Assembly: GCF_900129445.1 (NCBI RefSeq)
Contig: NZ_FQVT01000004.1
Location: forward strand, 124,001 to 188,000
Direction of reading: 5' to 3'
Length of the DNA stretch: 64,000 nt
Source of the DNA: Salegentibacter echinorum
Lineage (GTDB): Bacteria > Bacteroidota > Bacteroidia > Flavobacteriales > Flavobacteriaceae
The notes under the pieces are model-generated. The model did no database searches, had not been told where the DNA came from, and saw only the letters and a list, made by a program, of their open reading frames with translations. Shown here piece after piece: positions 37,273 to 45,732 of the stretch; positions within the stretch are counted from its first letter, which is position 1, and each line of letters opens with the position of its first letter. The position numbers were made by a program, and so were the translations under genes.

Positions 37273-38619
37273 ATGATGAATAATTCTAAAAAGGACCAAA
37301 AACCTATTTTACAATCTTCAAGAAGAAATTTTGTTAAGAACACCAGTCTTGTTGCTGCGGGGATGATGTTACCGGGGATGGAGATGAGCGCTATGACCAA
37401 TGTTTTTAATGATAAAACTTTAAAGCTTGCGGTGGTAGGCTGTGGTGGTAGAGGTTCGGGAGCAGCGAACCAGGCATTAAAAGCCGATGAAAATGTTCAA
37501 TTAGTCGCTATGGCCGATGCATTTGAAGATCGGTTAAACAGCAGCCTTCAAAATCTTCAAAAGGAATTTGAAGGAAGCAAAAAGGTAAACGTTCAGGAAA
37601 AACACCGATATGTAGGTTTTGATGCTTATAAAAAAGCAATCGATCAGGCAGATGTGGTTATTCTTACCACACCGCCGGGCTTTCGTCCTTATCATTTTGA
37701 ATATGCCGTAAATGCCGGGAAGCATGTATTTATGGAAAAACCCGTTGCTACCGATGTGCCGGGAATAAGGAAAGTATTGGAAATGGCTAAAGTTGCCAAA
37801 GAGAACAAGCTAAACGTGGTAGTTGGTCTTCAACGTCGTTATCAAAATAATTACCGGGCAATTGCAGAGAAGGTAAAACAAAATGAAGCCGGCAGAATCC
37901 TCTCGGGACAGGTTTACTGGAATAGTGGCGGGGTTTGGGTGAACCCCAGGGAAGCAGGACAGAGTGAAATGGAGTACCAAATGCGAAACTGGTATTACTT
38001 CAATTGGCTTTGTGGCGATCATATCCTGGAACAGCATATACATAATATAGATGTGGCCAACTGGTTTATTGGGGAATATCCGGTTTCTGCCCAAGGTATG
38101 GGCGGACGCCTGGTAAGAACAGGGCCGGAGCACGGCGAGATATTTGACCACCATGCTGTAGAATTTAAATATCCCGGGGGCGCTGTGATCTCCAGTCAAT
38201 GTCGCCACCAACCAGGAACTTGGTCTAAAGTAGGAGAAGCTTTCCAGGGAAGCAAAGGCACTATAGATATGAATGATGCAGGAGCAGCAAGTATTACAGA
38301 TCTTGAAGGGAATAATATTTTTAAATATAGAAGCCAACGGGATCCCAATCCTTATCAGGTAGAACACGATAAACTTTTTGCATCTATAAGAAATAAAGAG
38401 GTTATTAGTGATGCCGAAAATGGAGCTAAAAGTACAATGACTGCAATTATGGGAAGAATGGCAACGTACTCCGGCCAGGTAATTAATTGGGATGAAGCAT
38501 TGAAGTCAGAAAAAGTCTTAATGTCTAAAGAGGTGACCTGGGATTCCACTCCGCCTACGATACCGGGAAAAGATGGGTTATATCCTATTCCAACACCGGG
38601 TAAAACAAAGGTTTTTTAA
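37273..38619 (+). CDS. Tat-exported Gfo/Idh/MocA family oxidoreductase
   Basis: 448 residues. The N-terminus carries a twin-arginine signal (SRRNFVKNTSLVAAG), so the folded, cofactor-loaded enzyme should be periplasmic. Rossmann domain: KLAVVGCGGRGSGAANQAL with an acidic residue ending the second strand, and HVFMEKPVATD, the family's Lys-Pro motif. C-terminal substrate domain with GDHILEQHIHNIDVANW, holding the usual His residues. Such enzymes oxidise or reduce sugar hydroxyls with tightly bound NAD(P), including C3 of glycosides. Two Met codons at 37273 and 37276 are equivalent starts. Confidence 0.9.
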   Translation: MMNNSKKDQKPILQSSRRNFVKNTSLVAAGMMLPGMEMSAMTNVFNDKTLKLAVVGCGGRGSGAANQALKADENVQLVAMADAFEDRLNSSLQNLQKEFEGSKKVNVQEKHRYVGFDAYKKAIDQADVVILTTPPGFRPYHFEYAVNAGKHVFMEKPVATDVPGIRKVLEMAKVAKENKLNVVVGLQRRYQNNYRAIAEKVKQNEAGRILSGQVYWNSGGVWVNPREAGQSEMEYQMRNWYYFNWLCGDHILEQHIHNIDVANWFIGEYPVSAQGMGGRLVRTGPEHGEIFDHHAVEFKYPGGAVISSQCRHQPGTWSKVGEAFQGSKGTIDMNDAGAASITDLEGNNIFKYRSQRDPNPYQVEHDKLFASIRNKEVISDAENGAKSTMTAIMGRMATYSGQVINWDEALKSEKVLMSKEVTWDSTPPTIPGKDGLYPIPTPGKTKVF

Positions 38620-38668
38620 GCATAAAAACCTCGAGTGTATTTTTAATGTACTTAATAAACAAGTCTTA

Positions 38669-38689
38669 GTACAATAATGTATATTGTAC
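38669..38689. promoter_or_regulatory. 21-bp palindromic operator candidate
   Basis: GTACAATA (38669-38676), spacer ATGTA, TATTGTAC (38682-38689): a perfect 8-bp dyad in the 112-bp gap between the Tat-type Gfo/Idh gene and the lipoprotein isomerase gene, 42 bp before the next ATG. Size and symmetry suit a dimeric repressor of LacI or GntR type, but no such gene is in the window. Confidence 0.5.
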
Positions 38690-38731
38690 AATTCTAAAAA
38701 CAACAGTTAAATCAACCTAATTCAATATTTT

Positions 38732-39724
38732 ATGAGACGTAAACCAGTTCGATTCCTAGTCTTTTTATTTTTATCTACTCTAAGTCTGGGCGTGTTTTCT
38801 TGCAAAAATCAAGAGGACAAAAACAAGAATGATAAAAACCTCACCGCTAAAACCGAAGAACAAGCCGAACCTTTTTTTAAAATCTCATTAGCACAATGGT
38901 CTTTGCACAAACCTATTTTCGCCGGCGAAATAGATCCTATGGATTTTGCTGAAAAAGCAAACGAGATGGGGTTTGAAGGGATCGAATATGTTAGCGGTTT
39001 TTATGCGGAAAAAATAAAAAATGCTGAAGACCCTGAAAAAGCTATGCAAAAAACATTAGATACCTTAAAAGCTAAAAGTGAAGAATTTGGGGTTGAAAAT
39101 GTTTTGATTATGGTAGATGGTGAAGGTGAATTGGCTTCCACCGATAAAGAAACACGTAAACAAGCGGTAGAAAACCATAAGAAATGGGTAGATGCAGCTC
39201 AATTTTTAGGAGCTCATACCATTCGGGTAAATCTATTTGGTGCTAAAGAACCGGAAGCATGGAAAAAATCTGCAGTTTCGGGACTTAAAATGCTAAGTGA
39301 GTATGCTAAAGAAAAGAATATCAATGTCCTGGTAGAAAATCACGGTCACTTCTCCTCAAATGCCAAACTTTTGGTGGAAGTAATTAAAGAAGTAAATATG
39401 GACAATTGCGGTACGCTACCCGATTTTGGTAATTTCTGTATAGAAAGAACAAAAGATGGATGTGCAGAAGAATACCCAACATACCAGGGAATTGAAGAAA
39501 TGATGCCTTATGCCAAGGCGGTTAGTGCAAAATCCTACGATTTTGATGCTAAGGGGCAGGAAACCGACTTAGATTATAAACGCATTATGCAAATTGTAAA
39601 AGATGCGGGTTACACCGGCTTTGTAGGTGTAGAATATGAAGGCCAAAAGCTTTCGCCAAAAGAAGGTATTATGGCTACTAAAAAACTTTTACAGGAGGTT
39701 GGTAGCGAACTAAACCAAAAATAA
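38732..39724 (+). CDS. Sugar phosphate isomerase/epimerase-like TIM-barrel lipoprotein
   Basis: 330 residues. Lipobox VFSC (Cys24), so periplasmic. AP-endonuclease-2/xylose isomerase-like TIM barrel: ISLAQWSLHKPIF, EMGFEGIEYVSGFY, VLVENHGHFSS (metal Glu), GTLPDFGNFC (metal Asp), AKSYDFDAKG and GFVGVEYEGQ. In 3-keto-glycoside clusters such proteins act on 3-keto or glucal intermediates (isomerase, epimerase or hydratase). A periplasmic member fits with the periplasmic Gfo/Idh and DUF1080 proteins. Followed 12 bp later by the transporter gene. Confidence 0.86.
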   Translation: MRRKPVRFLVFLFLSTLSLGVFSCKNQEDKNKNDKNLTAKTEEQAEPFFKISLAQWSLHKPIFAGEIDPMDFAEKANEMGFEGIEYVSGFYAEKIKNAEDPEKAMQKTLDTLKAKSEEFGVENVLIMVDGEGELASTDKETRKQAVENHKKWVDAAQFLGAHTIRVNLFGAKEPEAWKKSAVSGLKMLSEYAKEKNINVLVENHGHFSSNAKLLVEVIKEVNMDNCGTLPDFGNFCIERTKDGCAEEYPTYQGIEEMMPYAKAVSAKSYDFDAKGQETDLDYKRIMQIVKDAGYTGFVGVEYEGQKLSPKEGIMATKKLLQEVGSELNQK

Positions 39725-39736
39725 CACCTACAGCAC

Positions 39737-40972
39737 ATGAAAGGTCTAACCAGATTTCAACTTTCGGCCATGATGTTTCTCGAATTCTTTATTTGGGGCG
39801 GATGGTTCGTTACCTTAGGGACTTTTTTAGGACAGAACCTAAATGCCACTGGTGCAGAAACAGGAATGGCATTTTCCACCCAATCCTGGGGTGCAATTAT
39901 AGCCCCCTTTATTATTGGCCTCATTGCCGATCGTTTTTTTAATGCCGAGCGTATTCTTGGGGTACTTCATTTACTTGGCGCAGGTTTACTGTATATGATG
40001 TACCAATCTCCAGATTTTACCAATTTCTACCCCTTCGTTTTAGGCTATATGATTTTATATATGCCAACCCTGGCTTTAGTGAATTCCATTTCATTTTACC
40101 AAATGACAGAACCTTCTAAACAATTCTCCAGCATAAGGGTATTTGGAACTATAGGCTGGATCGTTTCAGGTTTAGTGATAAGTTATGTGTTTTCCTGGGA
40201 TTCGGCGGAAGGAAGGGCAGATGGGATGCTTAAATATACTTTCTTAATGGCCGCAACTGGTTCCGCATTATTAGGAATTTTTAGTTTTACCTTGCCTAAA
40301 ACCCCGCCGAGCAGTAAAGGGGAAAAAGTTTCCATTTCTGATATTCTAGGTCTGGAAGCTATTGGTTTACTAAAAGGAAAAAATTTCCTGATATTTTTTA
40401 TTTCTTCCATCCTAATTTCCATTCCGCTGGCATTTTATTACCAAAACGCCAATCCGTTTTTATCGGAAATTGGGATGGAAGATCCTACGGCAAAAATGTC
40501 TATAGGCCAGGTTTCCGAAGCATTGTTTTTATTGCTTATTCCTTATTTTTTTAAGAAATTCGGATTTAAAATTACTATTCTTGCGGGGATGTTGGCATGG
40601 ACCGTGCGGTACCTGCTTTTTGCTTATGGCGATACCGGGGAACTTGCTTTTATGCTAATTATAGGAATTGCATTACACGGTATTTGTTATGACTTTTTCT
40701 TTGTTTCCGGGCAAATCTATACCGATTCCAAGGCCGGTCCAAAAATTAAAAGTGCAGCCCAGGGATTAATTACCCTGGCTACTTACGGTCTGGGAATGCT
40801 TATTGGGTTTTGGGTAGCCGGCCAGGTGAGCGATATGTATTTAAATGCCGATGGGACTCACGATTGGGAACAAATATGGATCGTTCCCGCAGGTTTTGCT
40901 TTTGTAGTGATGATCCTATTTGCTATCTTCTTCAAAAATGAAAAAATAGCAAAAAAGGATATAGAAATATAA
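39737..40972 (+). CDS. MFS transporter, nucleoside:H+ symporter (NHS/NupG-like) family
   Basis: 411 residues with about 12 hydrophobic helices. N-terminal FQLSAMMFLEFFIWGGWFVTLG, then SIRVFGTIGWIVSG, the family's conserved stretch after helix 4, and HGICYDFFFVSGQIYTD near helix 9. Though named for nucleosides, relatives in sugar-oxidation clusters of Bacteroidota probably carry modified monosaccharides. It stands between the periplasmic enzymes (35562-39724) and the cytoplasmic pair (40997-43220), so it may import the 3-keto sugar or its product (inference). Confidence 0.86.
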   Translation: MKGLTRFQLSAMMFLEFFIWGGWFVTLGTFLGQNLNATGAETGMAFSTQSWGAIIAPFIIGLIADRFFNAERILGVLHLLGAGLLYMMYQSPDFTNFYPFVLGYMILYMPTLALVNSISFYQMTEPSKQFSSIRVFGTIGWIVSGLVISYVFSWDSAEGRADGMLKYTFLMAATGSALLGIFSFTLPKTPPSSKGEKVSISDILGLEAIGLLKGKNFLIFFISSILISIPLAFYYQNANPFLSEIGMEDPTAKMSIGQVSEALFLLLIPYFFKKFGFKITILAGMLAWTVRYLLFAYGDTGELAFMLIIGIALHGICYDFFFVSGQIYTDSKAGPKIKSAAQGLITLATYGLGMLIGFWVAGQVSDMYLNADGTHDWEQIWIVPAGFAFVVMILFAIFFKNEKIAKKDIEI

Positions 40973-40996
40973 TTGAATAAAAAGATTGAAAAAATT

Positions 40997-42136
40997 ATGA
41001 GTAAAAAAATAAAGTTAGGAATTCTTGGCGGCGGTGGGGACTCCCTTATAGGCATCCTGCATCGCGTAGCTTCTTCCATGTTCGATAAATTTGAAGTAGT
41101 GGGCGGTGTTTTTAATCCTGCATTGGAAGAAAGTGAAAAATTTTCCGAAGAAATAGGGATCAACAGGGATAAAATCTATAAAGACCTGGATCACCTCATT
41201 GAAGAAGAAACAAAACTTCCTGCTGAAGATCGCATTGAGGTCGTTTCTATTCTTACGCCAAATTTTCTGCATTTTCCCATGGCAAAAAAGCTTCTGGAAA
41301 ATGGTTTCCATGTGATTTGTGAAAAACCAATGACCACTTCATACAAGGAGGCGAAGATTTTGGAAGACACGCTAAACAAAGCAAAGACTATTTTTGCTGT
41401 CACCTACACTTACACGGGTTATCCCATGATTCGGCAGATGAAAGAGATGATTGCGGCAGGCGAGCTTGGGGAAATTCAAAAGATAGATGTACAATATTAC
41501 CAGGGATGGATCAATCCTATAATTCACGATGAGGAGCAAAGAAATAGTATATGGCGGTTAGATCCCGAAAAAGGGGGTATTAGTTGTTGTATGGGCGATA
41601 TTGGTACCCACGCTTTAGATATGGTTGAGTATGTATCGGGACTTCAGGTGGAAAAACTGCTGGCCGATCTCAATTATGTATATTCCGATAATAAAATGGA
41701 TGTGGACGGTACCGTTTTACTCCGTTTTTCAGAATATGTTAAAGGTGTGATAAGGACAAGTCAAATCGCTACAGGAGAGGAAAACAATTTTACGGTAAAG
41801 ATCTACGGAAAGAAAGCAGGATTGAAGTGGGAACAGGAAAACCCAAATTACCTGTATAAGCTGGAAGATGGGCAGCCTATGAAAGTTTTAAAACCCGGGC
41901 ATCCATATAATTCGGCATTTTCTTTAGACGGAACAAAATTACCTCCCGGCCACCCTGAAGGCATCTTCGATGCTATGGGGAATATTTACAAAGGCGTAGC
42001 TAAAGCTATAAAAGGAGAGCAATACCATCCCGGGGAATTTCCCGGTATAAAAGATGGCGTTCGCGGCATGAACTTTATTGAAAAAGTGGTAGATTCTCAC
42101 GCCAAAGGAAATGTTTGGGTAGCAATGGATAAGTAA
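40997..42136 (+). CDS. Cytoplasmic Gfo/Idh/MocA family oxidoreductase
   Basis: The open frame can begin at a TTG at 40973, but the ATG at 40997 (MSKKIKLGILGGGGDSLIG) is the natural start and gives 379 residues. Rossmann domain GILGGGGDSLIG; HVICEKPMTTS Lys-Pro motif near residue 105; substrate domain with GGISCCMGDIGTHALDMVEYV containing the conserved Asp and His. No signal peptide, so cytoplasmic, unlike the paralogue at 37273. Probably oxidises or reduces a keto-sugar imported by the preceding MFS carrier. Confidence 0.9.
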   Translation: MSKKIKLGILGGGGDSLIGILHRVASSMFDKFEVVGGVFNPALEESEKFSEEIGINRDKIYKDLDHLIEEETKLPAEDRIEVVSILTPNFLHFPMAKKLLENGFHVICEKPMTTSYKEAKILEDTLNKAKTIFAVTYTYTGYPMIRQMKEMIAAGELGEIQKIDVQYYQGWINPIIHDEEQRNSIWRLDPEKGGISCCMGDIGTHALDMVEYVSGLQVEKLLADLNYVYSDNKMDVDGTVLLRFSEYVKGVIRTSQIATGEENNFTVKIYGKKAGLKWEQENPNYLYKLEDGQPMKVLKPGHPYNSAFSLDGTKLPPGHPEGIFDAMGNIYKGVAKAIKGEQYHPGEFPGIKDGVRGMNFIEKVVDSHAKGNVWVAMDK

Positions 42137-42164
42137 AGATTGGCGAGTAAAAAATATATATAAA

Positions 42165-43220
42165 ATGAAAACGATAAAAGGACCCGCGGTTTATTTAGCT
42201 CAATTTATGGATAACAAAGCCCCGTTCAATAGCCTGGACGGTTTGTGCAAATGGACGGCAGATTTGGGGTATAAAGGAATACAAATCCCAACCTGGGAAT
42301 CGGCTTTAATCGATTTAACAAAGGCCGGAGAAAGCAAAGATTATTGCGATGAAATAAAAGGAAAAGTAGCCTCTTATGGTTTAGAAGTTACCGAGCTTTG
42401 TACTCATTTGCAGGGACAATTGGTTGCTGTGCATTCTGCATACGACACTATGTTTGATAATTTTGCGCCAGATGAAGTGAAAGGTAATCCCAAAGCCCGA
42501 ACAAAATGGGCGGTAGAGCAACTTAAAAGTGCGGCAAAAGCCAGTCGGCATTTTGACCTGGATGTTCATGGTACTTTTAGCGGTTCCCTACTTTGGCATA
42601 CTGCGCATCCCTGGCCCCAGAGACCGGAAGGCTTAGTAGAAATGGGGTTTCAAGAGTTGGCCAAGCGCTGGCTACCTATTTTAAATGAATTTGATGAACA
42701 GGGGGTAGATGTTTGTTATGAAGTACATCCCGGGGAAGATTTACACGACGGCGTTACTTTTGAGCGTTTTCTTGCCGCGACCAATAACCATAAACGCGTA
42801 AATCTTTTGTATGATCCCAGCCACTTTGTATTGCAACAGCTGGATTATATCTCTTACATAGATCATTACCACGAGTTTATAAAAATGTTTCACGTAAAAG
42901 ATGCCGAATTTAACCCCACCGGGAAAAAAGGATCTTTTGGCGGCTATGGCGATTGGATAGATAGGGCAGGCCGTTATAGGCATCCAGGAGATGGCCAGGT
43001 AGATTTTAAAACGATCTTTTCTAAATTAACAGAATATGGCTGTGATGTGTGGGCAGTATTAGAATGGGAATGTTGTATAAAATCTCCTGAACAAGGAGCA
43101 CGGGAAGGTGCATCGTTTATTCAAAACCATATTATTGAAGCCACCGAGAAAAAATTTGATGATTTTGCCGGAAGTGAAATTGACGAACAAAAATTAAAAC
43201 GAATTTTAGGAATTAATTAA
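42165..43220 (+). CDS. Cytoplasmic sugar phosphate isomerase/epimerase-like TIM barrel
   Basis: 351 residues, no signal. Xylose isomerase-like TIM barrel with metal ligands in VCYEVHPGED (Glu), LLYDPSHF (Asp/His), KMFHVKDAEF (His) and AVLEWECC (Glu). Related proteins act as sugar isomerases, epimerases or hydratases. It pairs with the cytoplasmic Gfo/Idh gene 28 bp upstream, mirroring the periplasmic Gfo/Idh plus TIM-barrel pair. Followed 35 bp later by the GMC gene. Confidence 0.88.
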   Translation: MKTIKGPAVYLAQFMDNKAPFNSLDGLCKWTADLGYKGIQIPTWESALIDLTKAGESKDYCDEIKGKVASYGLEVTELCTHLQGQLVAVHSAYDTMFDNFAPDEVKGNPKARTKWAVEQLKSAAKASRHFDLDVHGTFSGSLLWHTAHPWPQRPEGLVEMGFQELAKRWLPILNEFDEQGVDVCYEVHPGEDLHDGVTFERFLAATNNHKRVNLLYDPSHFVLQQLDYISYIDHYHEFIKMFHVKDAEFNPTGKKGSFGGYGDWIDRAGRYRHPGDGQVDFKTIFSKLTEYGCDVWAVLEWECCIKSPEQGAREGASFIQNHIIEATEKKFDDFAGSEIDEQKLKRILGIN

Positions 43221-43255
43221 ATAGAAATCGAGTTTATTAAAAAAAATATAAGAAC

Positions 43256-44959
43256 GTGAGTAATTTTTATGAAAGTGAGATCTATGATGCCATAGTTGTA
43301 GGTACGGGAATTAGCGGCGGTTGGGCTGCAAAAGAGTTAACAGAGAAAGGATTTAAAACCCTGGTATTAGAAAGAGGTCGTATGGTAAAACATATTGAAG
43401 ACTATCCTACGATGAATGATGATCCCTGGGATTATAAATTTAAGGGACAACTTACTCCAGAAGAGAGAGCAAGACAAAAAAAGCAATCTCGAACAGGTTA
43501 TACTATTAATAAAGCTAGTGCTCACTGGTTTGTAGATGATATAAAACATCCTTATAATGAGGAAAAGAGATTCGATTGGATGCGTGGCTATCACGTGGGT
43601 GGTAGATCGCTTATGTGGGGAAGACAAACTTACCGGCTAAGTGACCTGGATTTTACTGCAAACAAAAAGGACGGCTATGGGGTAGATTGGCCCATTCGCT
43701 ATAAAGATATTGCTCCCTGGTATGATTATGTAGAATCTTTTATTGGCGTAAGCGGGGAAAAACTAGGATTAAGCCAGTTACCAGATGGAAAGTTTCTTCC
43801 ACAAATGCAACTTAACTGTGTAGAAGATCATCTTAAGAGTAAAATAGCAGAGAATTTTGATGATGGCCGGTTATTAACTATAGGCCGTGTAGCCCATATT
43901 ACCGGAAATAAAGAATTCGAAGGTCGTTCTAATTGCCAGTATCGAAATCGTTGTATTAGAGGATGTCCCTACGGAGGTTATTTTAGCAGTAACTCTTCTA
44001 CTTTGCCGGCAGCAGAAAAAACGGGAAATATGACCTTGAGACCCAACTCAATAGTTAGTGAAGTTGTATATGATGCTGATAAAAAACGTGCTACCGGGGT
44101 TAAGGTAATCGATGCAGAAACCAAAGAAGAGATAGTTTATAAAGCGAATGTGATTTTCCTATGTGCTTCAACTGTGGCCTCTACCAGTATTTTGATGCAA
44201 TCTAAATCTGACAGGTTTGAGAATGGTTTAGGAAATGATAGTGGGGAATTGGGACATAACCTTATGGATCATCATTTTAGGGCAGGAGCATCAGCCAAAT
44301 ATGACGGTTTTGAAGATAAATATTATAAAGGAAGAAGGCCCAATGGAATTTATTTACCACGCTTTAGAAATTTAAAGAACAATGAGAACCGGGATTTTAT
44401 AAGAGGTTATGGTTACCAGGGAGGTGCCGGAAGAGGAAATTGGACCGAAGCAATTGCTGAGGCTTCTTATGGAAAAGAACTCAAAGAAGCCATAGTGAAA
44501 CCTGGCGGTTGGACTATGGGCTTAATGGGCTTTGGAGAGACCTTACCTTACCATGAAAATAAAATGTACCTGGATCAGGATAAAAAAGATGAATGGGGAT
44601 TACCCACGGTTACCTTTAATGCCGAGTTTAAAGAGAACGAACTTAAGATGCGAAAAGATATGATCGAACAGGCTGTTGATATGTTAGAAAAAGGAGGATT
44701 TAGAGATGTGCAAGGCTACGATAATATAGGCGCACCGGGGCTTGGAATTCATGAAATGGGAACTGCAAGAATGGGTAGAGACCCAAAAACCTCAGTTTTA
44801 AACGGGAATAACCAGGTACATACAGTGCCAAATGTTTATGTAACCGACGGTTCTTTTATGACCTCTGCAGGATGTCAAAACCCATCTTTAACCTATATGG
44901 CTATGACGGCCAGGGCAGCAGATCATGCGGCAAAAAACTTTAAAAAATCTAACGCTTAA
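43256..44959 (+). CDS. GMC-family FAD oxidoreductase, glucoside 3-dehydrogenase-like large subunit
   Basis: 567 residues with a GTG start. FAD Rossmann motif VVGTGISGGWAAKELTEKG, substrate-domain GRSLMWGRQTYR, a cysteine cluster C227-x5-C233-x3-C237-P that recalls the iron-sulfur motif of FAD glucose/gluconate dehydrogenases, and C-terminal GMC catalytic segments GIHEMGTARMG (His) and CQNPSLTYMAM (Asn). It has no export signal, so it is probably carried to the periplasm as a complex with the Tat-bearing small subunit encoded just downstream (inference). Predicted role: oxidising the C3 hydroxyl of glycosides to feed DUF1080 proteins. A cytochrome subunit gene is not adjacent. Confidence 0.9.
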   Translation: MSNFYESEIYDAIVVGTGISGGWAAKELTEKGFKTLVLERGRMVKHIEDYPTMNDDPWDYKFKGQLTPEERARQKKQSRTGYTINKASAHWFVDDIKHPYNEEKRFDWMRGYHVGGRSLMWGRQTYRLSDLDFTANKKDGYGVDWPIRYKDIAPWYDYVESFIGVSGEKLGLSQLPDGKFLPQMQLNCVEDHLKSKIAENFDDGRLLTIGRVAHITGNKEFEGRSNCQYRNRCIRGCPYGGYFSSNSSTLPAAEKTGNMTLRPNSIVSEVVYDADKKRATGVKVIDAETKEEIVYKANVIFLCASTVASTSILMQSKSDRFENGLGNDSGELGHNLMDHHFRAGASAKYDGFEDKYYKGRRPNGIYLPRFRNLKNNENRDFIRGYGYQGGAGRGNWTEAIAEASYGKELKEAIVKPGGWTMGLMGFGETLPYHENKMYLDQDKKDEWGLPTVTFNAEFKENELKMRKDMIEQAVDMLEKGGFRDVQGYDNIGAPGLGIHEMGTARMGRDPKTSVLNGNNQVHTVPNVYVTDGSFMTSAGCQNPSLTYMAMTARAADHAAKNFKKSNA

Positions 44960-44969
44960 AAATCAGATA

Positions 44970-45614
44970 ATGAATAGAAGACAGGCATTAAGGAATTTAG
45001 GACTTGGGGCAGGCGCTATAATTATAGGCCCCACAACTTTAAATTTATTACAAAGCTGTAAGAGTGATGCGCAACATACATGGAAGCCGGTTTTTTTAAG
45101 TGCTTCCAATGGTTTTGCTTTAAAACAAATCCTGGAAGTTATCCTTCCAAAAACCGATACCCCGGGGGCTGAAGATTTGAATATAGCCGAATTTATTGAT
45201 TCTTATATGAATGAAATTGTTTCTGAAGATAGAAAGCAGAATTTCAATGAATCTGCCAATGCTTTTTCCCGGGCTTTTAAAAATGAATTCAACAAAGAAG
45301 AGGCAGAGGGAACTGCTGAAGAATATGAGCAAATTGTTGGTAAATACTTAAAAGCAACGCCGGCAGAAAAAGAAAAGATTGTGAAGCGAAACACCGAAAC
45401 CCAGGATCCACAGGACAAAGACCCCGGAATAGAAATAGATCCCGATGCCGGTTCACTGGCCTACCTGCAAGAAGTACGCGGTTTGGCGATATGGGCATAT
45501 AAAACAAGTGAAGAAATTGGCGAAAACGTAATGTGGTATGATCCCATTCCGGGAGAGTATATCCCTTGTGGTTCAATTGATGATCTTGGCGGTGGGAAAG
45601 CGATGTCCCTGTAA
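44970..45614 (+). CDS. Gluconate 2-dehydrogenase subunit 3-like small subunit (Tat signal)
   Basis: Start chosen at 44970, 10 bp after the GMC stop, because it puts the twin-arginine motif NRRQALRNLGLG at the N-terminus. A frame opening at 44925 would overlap the GMC gene. 214 residues. Gluconate 2-dehydrogenase subunit 3 family: LKQILEVILPKTDTPGAEDLNIAEFID, later VRGLAIWAYKTSEEIGENVMWYDPIPGEY. The subunit supports folding and Tat export of the FAD subunit. Together they would form a periplasmic dehydrogenase like the glucoside 3-dehydrogenases of other Bacteroidota. Confidence 0.88.
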   Translation: MNRRQALRNLGLGAGAIIIGPTTLNLLQSCKSDAQHTWKPVFLSASNGFALKQILEVILPKTDTPGAEDLNIAEFIDSYMNEIVSEDRKQNFNESANAFSRAFKNEFNKEEAEGTAEEYEQIVGKYLKATPAEKEKIVKRNTETQDPQDKDPGIEIDPDAGSLAYLQEVRGLAIWAYKTSEEIGENVMWYDPIPGEYIPCGSIDDLGGGKAMSL

Positions 45615-45732
45615 GACTAACTAAAACATCACATAATCATTAGTTGAATCTTTTCAATTCGATTATTTAAAGCTGTTTTATGAAGTTTTTTATACTATGA
45701 AATCTTTATGACTTAAACCTTATGTTACTATT

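Noticed and set aside
40973-40996. TTG start for the cytoplasmic Gfo/Idh gene
   Set aside because: The ATG at 40997 fits the family start better; the upstream codons add a lysine-rich tail not expected in the family.
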